Shown here one piece after another: positions 7,848 through 14,855 of a DNA stretch of 54,179 nt. The position numbers and the translations under genes were made by a program. This DNA comes from Dyella sp. C11 (GTDB lineage Bacteria; Pseudomonadota; Gammaproteobacteria; Xanthomonadales; Rhodanobacteraceae). Where the stretch lies: assembly GCF_003121485.1 (NCBI RefSeq), contig NZ_QAVX01000004.1, positions 1-54,179 of the forward strand. The letters run 5' to 3'. Positions within the stretch are counted from its first letter, which is position 1. Every line of letters begins with the position of its first letter. The notes below the pieces were generated by a model, which was not told where the DNA came from, did not search any database, and saw only the letters and a list, made by a program, of their open reading frames with translations.

Positions 7848-9503
7848 TCAGGCGCAGCCGGGCGTCGCGATCACATCCAGCTTCACCGTGTGATCCGCAG
7901 GATGGTCGCCACCGATCTTTTCGCCCACCTGGATCGTGGCAGCCTGCCCCGGGAACGAATGCAGTTTGGGATGGATCGGTTCCCGGATGATGCCGCCCTG
8001 CAGATCGCTCTGGATTTCCACCTGGCCGCCAGCAACGGGCTGCAGGCTGATCTCACCCTGCACAGGCGGATGCGCTGCGTCTTGCACATGGCTGAAGCGG
8101 TAAGGCTCATTCTTTCGCAGACAGATCTTCGCGGCCTTGTCGACCTGTTCGCCATTAATGGAAAGCACCATGTCGAAGGTGAAGCGATCGACCGACATCA
8201 GATCCGCCGTGGTTTTCCCGGGAGCATTCGGCAGGTAGCTGCACGACGCAGCCAGTTGCTTCACATCGGGGATATCCGGGCTGTAGCACGACCAACCCAC
8301 ATTGCCGATTTGCGCAACCGGATGCATCTCAAGATCCAGGTGTCCTGCCACCGCGCCGTGCTTGTCGGCAAGCGTCAACAGAATATGGCCGCCTTCCTCA
8401 ACCTCGAGTCGCTTGATGGCAGCACCGAATGCACCACTGTCCGGCGCTGGCAAACCGAGCGCCGCGTTGCTCGCCGGGTTGCCCGCGGGACGACTGGTGG
8501 ATGCACCCAACGCATCCTGTGCCGAGCGCGCGTCCCGCAACGCGTTCGTCACCACGTCCTTGTCTGGACGATAGAGACCCGTGTCCTGCCCCGTGGCCGC
8601 GTATACCACCGCAGATAGCGCCGTGGCCAACAAACCCAGGCTGATGCGACCGGTCAAACGCCGGGCGCGGCCCGGTTGAATCCGCTTCAACATGACAATT
8701 CTCTCCGTGATGGGATGTCGAGACGACCAACTGCAACCCACGGGCAACAACGCGCCCGTGGTCTGTGTCTTGAGCATGGCGCGGGCGTAGATGGCCCGCG
8801 GCACATCGTTCGCGTGGAGCACGGCGGCATCGCACGCCAGTTCCAGATCCTGTCGCAGCGCCCGCAATCCCCACCATGCCATGGGGTGAAACCAGAACAA
8901 CGACGCGACGACCTGGCCGACAAGGCACCACCAGCCATCGCGGCGATACGCGTGGGTTGCCTCGTGCGCGAGAATCAGCGCGCGCTCGACCGATTCATAA
9001 CGGCTCTCGAAATCCGCAGGAAGCACGATGCGCGGACGCCAGGCACCCACCAGCGCAGGCCCCATGTCCACGCGCGTGGCCTGCAGCACGGGCCACGGCA
9101 ACGCTGCCGCGGGAACCGGCTTCGCATCGCGCAGTCCCCGCCGATAGCGCCACTGCATCATGGCAGCCACCAACGAAACACCTGCTGCGCCGACAGCCCA
9201 GGCCATGACCAGGAACCACGAAAGACCGCCGCCATGCGTGGGCGCGGACGTGACATCCATCAACGGCCCCGGCGTGGTGGTGATCCGGAGCACCACCGGC
9301 GGAAGCGTCGCCAGCGGTGTTGCCGCGATGTGCGGCAGGCAAGCAGCGATCACCGCCAACGGTGGCACCACCCACAGCAATACGGCGAGTTGCGCGCCGA
9401 ACACGCGGCGGCATGCATGTCGGAGCAACGCCACCACGCCCACGCCCAGCGTAAATGCCAGCGACGCCAGCCAGGCGAAGGACAGCCAGTCAGGATTGCT
9501 CAT
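7848..9503 (-). CDS. BlaR1/MecR1-like M56 membrane metallopeptidase
   Basis: The 551-residue product has four N-terminal transmembrane helices and the M56 zinc site HEATH (residues 180-184) plus the downstream ELACD (221-225). In BlaR1 proteins this protease cleaves the BlaI repressor or triggers its loss after an extracellular signal. The C-terminal half after TM4 (about 340-551) does not look like a penicillin-binding sensor: I see no SxxK/KTG set. Instead there is a beta-rich region with two cysteines (CYSPD, SCSYLP), so the ligand is probably not a beta-lactam. The start overlaps the end of the BlaI-like gene by 14 bases. Confidence 0.88.
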   Translation of the reverse strand: MSNPDWLSFAWLASLAFTLGVGVVALLRHACRRVFGAQLAVLLWVVPPLAVIAACLPHIAATPLATLPPVVLRITTTPGPLMDVTSAPTHGGGLSWFLVMAWAVGAAGVSLVAAMMQWRYRRGLRDAKPVPAAALPWPVLQATRVDMGPALVGAWRPRIVLPADFESRYESVERALILAHEATHAYRRDGWWCLVGQVVASLFWFHPMAWWGLRALRQDLELACDAAVLHANDVPRAIYARAMLKTQTTGALLPVGCSWSSRHPITERIVMLKRIQPGRARRLTGRISLGLLATALSAVVYAATGQDTGLYRPDKDVVTNALRDARSAQDALGASTSRPAGNPASNAALGLPAPDSGAFGAAIKRLEVEEGGHILLTLADKHGAVAGHLDLEMHPVAQIGNVGWSCYSPDIPDVKQLAASCSYLPNAPGKTTADLMSVDRFTFDMVLSINGEQVDKAAKICLRKNEPYRFSHVQDAAHPPVQGEISLQPVAGGQVEIQSDLQGGIIREPIHPKLHSFPGQAATIQVGEKIGGDHPADHTVKLDVIATPGCA

Positions 9504-9861
9504 CGTCGAGCTCCTGCAACAGCTTCTTGAGTTCGGCGATGTCCTTCTTCGACAGCTTCCGCTGCTCGGAGAAGTGCGCCACCAGGGGCGCCACGCGCCC
9601 ACCGAACAGGCGATCGAGCAGTCCCTTGCTCTCCTGCGAGACGTATTGCTCGCGGGTAAGACGCGGTGCGTAGAGATAGCGCCGGCCATCGCGCTCGGCC
9701 TTCACCGCCTTCTTCTTGAGCAGGCGGTTGAGCAGCGATTTCACGGTGCCCTCCTGCCAGCCCTGTTGCGGGCCGACTTCCGCGAGGATGTCCTCGGCAC
9801 TGCGTGGCGAGGAACGCCACAGCACATCCATGATGATCGCTTCCGCTTCGCTCACTGCCAT
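9490..9861 (-). CDS. BlaI/MecI/CopY-family winged-helix repressor
   Basis: The 123-residue product has an N-terminal winged helix (SEAEAIIMDVLW, SAEDILAEV, QEGTVKSLLNRLLKKKAV) with wing DGRRYLYAP, then a helical dimerisation tail ending LQELDDEQS. This is the usual length and layout. It should repress its own operon with the M56 gene by binding the two TTAC-N4-GTAA dyads just upstream of its start. The 14-base overlap with the M56 gene indicates translational coupling. The cell-envelope signal sensed by the pair is unknown. Confidence 0.92.
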   Translation of the reverse strand: MAVSEAEAIIMDVLWRSSPRSAEDILAEVGPQQGWQEGTVKSLLNRLLKKKAVKAERDGRRYLYAPRLTREQYVSQESKGLLDRLFGGRVAPLVAHFSEQRKLSKKDIAELKKLLQELDDEQS

Positions 9862-9872
9862 GGCATCACCGT

Positions 9873-9909
9873 TTACGCCTGTAATTGAAATTAATGTTTA
9901 CATGCGTAA
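9873..9909. promoter_or_regulatory. Paired dyad operators, probable BlaI-family binding sites
   Basis: Two perfect dyads TTAC-N4-GTAA occur at 9873-9884 (TTACGCCTGTAA) and 9898-9909 (TTACATGCGTAA), with centres 25 bases apart in an AT-rich island. They lie 12-48 bases upstream of the repressor ATG. BlaI-family dimers bind such short dyads, often in pairs, so autoregulation is likely. The island may also affect the divergent CoA-transferase gene. Confidence 0.75.
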
Positions 9910-10075
9910 TCGATAACCGTCAAGCCTGTCGCGACACGCCAGCCACTGGCCGGCGACCGGGACAGGAATGGCGTCAGAACACCGTTTCCGGACCTTGCGA
10001 CCTTCGTACAGCATGAGCGGTCACCATTCCGTCGTATCCTTGGCAGCTGGCTCTCCCCTGCAAGAAGGCATCGCA

Positions 10076-11434
10076 ATGGACAAGGTTTATGCAAGCGCGG
10101 CGCAAGCCCTCGACGGCCTGCTGTTCGACGAGATGACGATCGCCGCCGGCGGCTTCGGCCTCTGCGGCATTCCCGAGAACCTCATCGGCGCGCTGCTCGC
10201 CGCTGGCACGAAGGGACTCACCATCGTCGGCAACAACGCCGGCGTGGACGATTTCGGCATGGGTCCGTTGCTCAAGACGCGCCAGGTCAAGCGCGTGTAT
10301 GCCTCGTACGTGGGCGAGAACAAGGAATTCGAACGCCAGGTGCTGGCTGGTGAGCTGGAACTTCACCTGGTGCCGCAGGGCACGCTGGCCGAGAAGTTGC
10401 GCGCCGGTGGCGCAGGCATCCCGGGCTTCTACACGCGTACCGCCTTCGGCACCAAGCTGGCCGAAGGCAAGGAAACCAAGGTCTTCGACGGCAAGGAATA
10501 TGTGCTCGAAGAAGCCATCCATGCCGACGTTTCCATCGTGAAGGCATGGAAGGGCGATCGCCTGGGCAACCTCGTGTTCCGCGAAACCGCGCGCAATTTC
10601 AACCCGATGATCGCCACCTGCGGCAAGGTCTGCGTGGCCGAAGTGGAAGAGCTGGTGGAAGTGGGTTCGCTCGACCCGAACAACGTCCACGTGCCGGGCA
10701 TTTACGTCGACCGCATCATCAAGGGGCCGTCGTACGAAAAGCGCATCGAGTTCCGCACGGTGGCCGGCGCCAACACCGGCAAGGAAAGCCCCATCCGCAC
10801 CGCGATGGCGCAGCGCGCCGCCAAGGAACTGCAGGATGGCTTCTATGTGAACCTCGGCATCGGCATCCCGACGCTGGTCGCCAATTACATTCCGCCGGGC
10901 ATGGATGTCACGCTGCAGTCGGAAAACGGCCTGCTCGGCATTGGCCCGTTCCCGGATGACGCGAACGTCGATCCGGACCTGATCAACGCCGGCAAGCAGA
11001 CCATCACCGCACTGCCCGGCTCGAGCTTCTTCTCCAGCGCCGAATCGTTCGCGATGATCCGCGGCGGTCACGTGGATCTCTCGATCCTCGGTGGCCTGGA
11101 AGTGTCCTGCACGGGCGACATCGCCAACTGGATGGTGCCTGGCAAGATGGTGAAGGGCCCGGGCGGCGCGATGGATCTGGTCAGTGGCGTGAAGCGCGTG
11201 GTGGTGCTGATGGAGCACACCGCGAAGGATGGCTCGCCCAAGATCAAGAGCCAGTGCGACCTGCCGCTCACCGGCAAGGAATGCGTGGACCTGATCATCA
11301 CCGACCTGTGCGTGTTCTCGGTCGAGAAGGGCAAGGGCCTGACCCTGATCGAACTGCAGGAAGGCGTGAGCGTGGATGAGGTGAAGGCGAAGACGGGATG
11401 CGAGTTTGCGGTGAGTCCGTCGCTTAAGTCGTAA
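10076..11434 (+). CDS. Succinyl-CoA:3-oxoacid CoA-transferase, fused A and B subunits
   Basis: The 452-residue product moves CoA between succinyl-CoA and acetoacetate (or a related 3-oxoacid). Residues 1-215 are the A part ([37 protein letters not shown]) and about 240-452 the B part ([26 protein letters not shown]). Catalytic glutamate is Glu283 in SENGLLG. The halves are joined by a short linker at about 218-240, the arrangement of mammalian OXCT1 rather than separate bacterial ScoA/ScoB. The ATG at 10076 follows AGAAGG; upstream in-frame ATGs lack sites. The gene is monocistronic and followed by a REP doublet. Confidence 0.93.
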   Translation: MDKVYASAAQALDGLLFDEMTIAAGGFGLCGIPENLIGALLAAGTKGLTIVGNNAGVDDFGMGPLLKTRQVKRVYASYVGENKEFERQVLAGELELHLVPQGTLAEKLRAGGAGIPGFYTRTAFGTKLAEGKETKVFDGKEYVLEEAIHADVSIVKAWKGDRLGNLVFRETARNFNPMIATCGKVCVAEVEELVEVGSLDPNNVHVPGIYVDRIIKGPSYEKRIEFRTVAGANTGKESPIRTAMAQRAAKELQDGFYVNLGIGIPTLVANYIPPGMDVTLQSENGLLGIGPFPDDANVDPDLINAGKQTITALPGSSFFSSAESFAMIRGGHVDLSILGGLEVSCTGDIANWMVPGKMVKGPGGAMDLVSGVKRVVVLMEHTAKDGSPKIKSQCDLPLTGKECVDLIITDLCVFSVEKGKGLTLIELQEGVSVDEVKAKTGCEFAVSPSLKS

Positions 11435-11475
11435 GCGACGCATCGCCCAGGTCAGCCAAACGATCGGGTTTTACC

Positions 11476-11574
11476 GTCATTCCGGCGTAGGCCGGAATCC
11501 AGCAACGCCAGTCCACGCTCTTCGCGTCAAAGGTGAAGACTGGTGCTCTGGATTCCGGCCTGCGCCGGAATGAC
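11476..11574. repeat. Inverted REP doublet (REPIN-like)
   Basis: GTCATTCCGGCG...CCGGAATCCAG (11476-11502) and CTGGATTCCGGC...CCGGAATGAC (11548-11574) are inverted copies of one 27-base palindromic repeat, separated by 45 bases that include short self-complementary pieces (CCAGTC...GACTGG). The whole unit could fold into a long hairpin at the 3' ends of the convergent CoA-transferase and kinase genes. Confidence 0.85.
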
Positions 11575-11620
11575 GAATCAGAAAGGTAGCGTGCGATCAG
11601 CTTTCCAACTCGTCTCGCGC

Positions 11621-12598
11621 CTACGCCGCCAGCGGCGTGGATTCCGGAAAGCGTATACGCGCGATGTGCCAACGGCCCTCGCGCGTCTGCAACTCCAGCG
11701 GCCAGTGGAAGCGCTCGCTGATGCGTTGCGCGATGGCCAACTCGAACCCGTGGCGATTGGCGCTGCCCACGGTCGGTTCGCCACGATGGGTTACCGTCAC
11801 CACGCCAGGCATCACCGTCACCACGATCGTGCCCCCTTCTGCCTGCTGGCACGCATTGCGTATCAACTGCCAGCACAGCACCGCGAATACGCGCGGCGAG
11901 CCATGCAGCACGAAGCGCGCAGGTTCTTCCAGCTCGACGGCGATCGGGCGTCCTTCGAGCATTTCCATCACATCGGGCAGTTCGTGACGGATCACGTCGT
12001 TGACGACGAAATCCTCTTCGGTAAGTCCGTTGTCCGATTCGCGCGCAAGAATCAGCAAGGCTTCGACCAGCGCTTCCATTTCGCGCGTGGATCGCTTGAT
12101 GCGCTGCACGGAGCGTTGGCCGAACTCGCCCAATGCGGCATCGTCCGCCAGCATGTCGGCAGACATCTTGATGACGGTGAGCGGGCTGCGCAGCTCATGG
12201 CTGGCATCGCGCGTGAAGTTGCGCTCGCGCTGGTTGTAACCGGCGATGCGGTTGGCGAAACCGTAGAGGCTGCTGGCCAGGGTCGCCACGTCGGCGTCGG
12301 TGCGACGTGGCAGTTGATCGGGGCGCCAGCCGTCCAATCCCGACTGTTCGTCCCAGGCGCTCACTGCCTGCGCCAATCGGCTCACCGGCGCCCATTGCCG
12401 CCGCGCCGCCAGCCAGGACAGCACGCTGATGATCACAATGAGCGGCAGCACCGCACCCAGCGGTGCGACGTCATAGAAGCCCATCAGGCAAACGATCACG
12501 ATGGCCAGCAGTTGCAAGCCAAAAATGATCGCCATGCGCCGATGGTACAGCCCGCGGCGGAACGCCCGCGCGGGCTGCGCGTTACCCCTGCTGGCCAT
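11621..12598 (-). CDS. Sensor histidine kinase with degenerate ATP-binding motifs
   Basis: The 325-residue product has two transmembrane helices at about 22-42 and 46-66 with almost no periplasmic loop, then a linker and a HisKA domain with H-box DASHELRSPL (His134). The N-box is present (QLIRNACQQA, Asn248). The G1 box, normally DxGxG, reads HRGEP (271-275), and the G2 region reads RHGFELAIA (282-290) instead of GxGLGL. Kinase activity is therefore doubtful, although a phosphatase or scaffold role could remain. It follows the OmpR-type regulator by about 20 bases. The start is uncertain: GTG at 12604 or ATG at 12598; neither has a strong ribosome-binding site. Confidence 0.85.
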   Translation of the reverse strand: MASRGNAQPARAFRRGLYHRRMAIIFGLQLLAIVIVCLMGFYDVAPLGAVLPLIVIISVLSWLAARRQWAPVSRLAQAVSAWDEQSGLDGWRPDQLPRRTDADVATLASSLYGFANRIAGYNQRERNFTRDASHELRSPLTVIKMSADMLADDAALGEFGQRSVQRIKRSTREMEALVEALLILARESDNGLTEEDFVVNDVIRHELPDVMEMLEGRPIAVELEEPARFVLHGSPRVFAVLCWQLIRNACQQAEGGTIVVTVMPGVVTVTHRGEPTVGSANRHGFELAIAQRISERFHWPLELQTREGRWHIARIRFPESTPLAA

Positions 12599-12618
12599 AA
12601 TCACTCATGCCAAGCCGA

Positions 12619-13350
12619 TCAAGCCGGCTGCGAGGCCGTCGCAACCTCCGACTCGAGATCGGCAAGGCGATATCCAGCGGAGTGGATGGTGTGAAGCAGC
12701 GGGCGATCGAACGGTTTGTCGATGACCCGGCGCAGGTTATAGAGATGCGAACGCAGCGTGTCCGAATCGGGCAGCGTGTCGCCCCAGATTTCGCGCTCGA
12801 TGTCGCGGCGACTGACCACGCGAGGCGATTCGCGCATCAGGATGGCCAGCAACTTCAGGCCGATCGGCGAGACGGTGAGCTCCTGGCCGCCGCGCACCAG
12901 TCGAAGCGTGGCCGTGTCCAGCGTCATGTCGCCCACGGTAAGGATTTCCGTGGACACCTGACGACGGTCGCGACGGATCAGCGCGCGCAGGCGTGCTTCC
13001 AGCTCGCGAACTTCGAAAGGCTTCACCAGGTAATCGTCGGCGCCGGCTTCCAGGCCCACAAGCTTGTCTTCCAGCGTGTCGCGGGCGGTGAGCATCAGCA
13101 CCGGCGTGGACTTCTTGGCATCGCGACGCAGCTTGCGGCATACGTCCAGGCCATCCATGCCAGGCAACATCAGGTCGAGGACCACCACGTCATAGCTGTT
13201 GGAAACAGCCAAGTGCAGTCCGCTGACGCCATCGGCCGCGTAATCGACCGAATACCCCCGACGCTCCAGAAATTCGCCGACCATTTCTGCGATCTGGCGG
13301 TTGTCTTCGACCAGAAGGATCAGTCCTGCTTGTTCGTCGCGCGAGCTCAT
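12619..13350 (-). CDS. OmpR/PhoB-type response regulator
   Basis: The 243-residue product has a receiver domain (residues about 9-125) with acidic pair ED (15-16), phospho-acceptor Asp59 in VVVLDLMLPGMDG, Thr in MLTAR and Lys in LVKPF. A winged-helix DNA-binding domain occupies about 138-235 (RREIWG-like DIEREIWGDTL, LRSHLYNLRRVIDKPF, HSAGYRL). The ATG is preceded by GGAGG. It heads a two-gene operon with the histidine kinase. The receiver is intact even though the kinase looks degenerate, so phosphate may come from another donor. I do not recognise the specific subfamily. Confidence 0.9.
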   Translation of the reverse strand: MSSRDEQAGLILLVEDNRQIAEMVGEFLERRGYSVDYAADGVSGLHLAVSNSYDVVVLDLMLPGMDGLDVCRKLRRDAKKSTPVLMLTARDTLEDKLVGLEAGADDYLVKPFEVRELEARLRALIRRDRRQVSTEILTVGDMTLDTATLRLVRGGQELTVSPIGLKLLAILMRESPRVVSRRDIEREIWGDTLPDSDTLRSHLYNLRRVIDKPFDRPLLHTIHSAGYRLADLESEVATASQPA

Positions 13351-13461
13351 CCGTACCTCCTGAAGCTGACTTCACAAAGGTGAACAGCTAACGACCCGCG
13401 TCGTGAGGGTTGCGTGAAAGAACACCCGCCCGATTCACGCGCGGTTGTAATTATCCTCACG

Positions 13462-14079
13462 CTAACGCAACAGGGGCGCCAGTCCCTTCCACACGGTGTC
13501 CAGCACCATGGGCTCACCGGCGGCCACCGGGTGAAGGCCGTCCTCCTGCATCAGCTCCGGCTTGAGCGCCACGCCATCGAGCAGGAACGGCACCAGGGCC
13601 GTGCCCTTGGACTTGGCGAGGTCGGCATAAATGGCACGAAGCCCATCGCGATACTGCGGGCCGTAGTTCACCGGCAGTTCGATGCCCAGCAGCAGCACGC
13701 GTGCATGGGCTTTCTGGGCAGCGTCGATCATGGCCGCCAGGTTGTCCTTCAGCGGCGCCAGCGGCAAGCCGCGAAGGCCATCGTTGGCGCCCAATTCAAT
13801 GATCAACACCGCCGGCTTCTCCTTCTCCAACAACGCGGGAAGGCGATTTCGACCACTCAACGACGTTTCGCCGCTGATGCTGGCATTGACCACCGTCCAA
13901 CCCGGCTCCATCTTGGCCAGACGGTCGCCGAGCAGATGCACCCATCCGGCCTCGACCGGAATGTTGTGCGCGGCAGACAGCGAGTCGCCCAGCACGAGGA
14001 CGGTTTTCGGCGGAGCCGCCTGCGCGGTGCCGGCGACGGCACCCCACAGCACGACCAGGCAGCAAAGGAAACGACGCAT
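13462..14079 (-). CDS. tesA: SGNH-family arylesterase / acyl-CoA thioesterase I (TesA-like)
   Basis: The 205-residue exported hydrolase has a signal peptide (1-21, cleavage after QAA). The SGNH blocks are complete: GDSLS with nucleophile Ser33, Gly in SISGET, GAND with Asn99, and DGLHP with Asp180 and His183. It should hydrolyse short acyl esters, thioesters or lysophospholipids in the periplasm. It is divergent from the ybbA-like gene, and the two start codons overlap in a single CATG (14077-14080). The tesA/ybbA/ybbP neighbourhood is conserved as in E. coli. Confidence 0.93.
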   Translation of the reverse strand: MRRFLCCLVVLWGAVAGTAQAAPPKTVLVLGDSLSAAHNIPVEAGWVHLLGDRLAKMEPGWTVVNASISGETSLSGRNRLPALLEKEKPAVLIIELGANDGLRGLPLAPLKDNLAAMIDAAQKAHARVLLLGIELPVNYGPQYRDGLRAIYADLAKSKGTALVPFLLDGVALKPELMQEDGLHPVAAGEPMVLDTVWKGLAPLLR

Positions 14080-14821
14080 GAGTGGCAATGCCTCCGCAAT
14101 ATCCGGGAATCCGCAGGGCGCAAAAGGCGTCTTGCTGGACGCGGTCGATGTTAGCAAGTCGGTGCAAGGGCCCGAGGGCCGCCTGGACATCCTCACTGCG
14201 GTGTCGCTGCAAGTACGCGAAGGCGAGAGCTTCGCCATCGTCGGTGCATCGGGCTCGGGCAAGACCACCCTGCTCGGCTTGCTGGCCGGCCTGGACACGC
14301 CAAGCAGTGGGCACATTGCGCTGGATGGTCATGCGCTGGAACGCCTGGATGAGGAAGCACGTGCCGACCTGCGCCGCCGGCTTGTCGGCTTTGTATTCCA
14401 ATCGTTCCATCTGCTGCCCGCCTTGACCGCCGAAGAAAACGTGATGCTGCCGCTGGAGCTCGAAGGGCGCGACGACGCCCGCGCACGCGCCCGGGAAGCG
14501 TTGGACGCCGTCGAGCTGTCGGCGCGACGCAGGCACTATCCCGCGCAGCTTTCCGGCGGCGAGCAACAGCGCGTGGCGATTGCGCGCGCTTTCGTGCACG
14601 CGCCACGCCTGCTTTTCGCGGACGAACCCACCGGCAACCTCGATCAACGCACGGGCCAGCACGTCAGCGACTTGTTGTTTTCGTTGAATCAGGAACACCA
14701 CACCACACTGGTGCTGGTGACCCACGACCCGAAGCTCGCCGCACGTTGCGCGCGCCAGGTGACGCTGGACAACGGCCGTGTCGTCATCGCGCCGCGTGCA
14801 AGCGCAGCGGTGGCGCCATGA
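14078..14821 (+). CDS. ybbA: ABC transporter ATPase, YbbA/LolD-like
   Basis: The 247-residue product has Walker A GASGSGKT (56-63), Q-loop VFQSFHLLP, signature LSGGEQQR (158-165), Walker [13 protein letters not shown] and the H-loop THD. It belongs to the MacB/LolD/FtsE branch that drives FtsX-type permeases. The ATG at 14078 follows AAAGGA by 8 bases; an upstream in-frame extension runs over tesA and is not coding. The YbbP-like permease starts 34 bases downstream. The substrate is unknown; a role in lipoprotein or membrane-lipid handling is only suggested by family and by divergent tesA. Confidence 0.92.
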   Translation: MSGNASAISGNPQGAKGVLLDAVDVSKSVQGPEGRLDILTAVSLQVREGESFAIVGASGSGKTTLLGLLAGLDTPSSGHIALDGHALERLDEEARADLRRRLVGFVFQSFHLLPALTAEENVMLPLELEGRDDARARAREALDAVELSARRRHYPAQLSGGEQQRVAIARAFVHAPRLLFADEPTGNLDQRTGQHVSDLLFSLNQEHHTTLVLVTHDPKLAARCARQVTLDNGRVVIAPRASAAVAP

Positions 14822-14855
14822 GCATTGCGAAGACCGATGTAACGAGGTATCGCGC

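Noticed and set aside
7848-9503. M56 protein considered as a true BlaR1 beta-lactam sensor
   Set aside because: No SxxK, SxN or KTG motifs are visible in the C-terminal half and no beta-lactamase gene is adjacent.
9974-11443. 489-codon minus-strand frame opposite the CoA-transferase
   Set aside because: Antisense shadow with His/Arg/Ala-rich composition and no recognisable fold.
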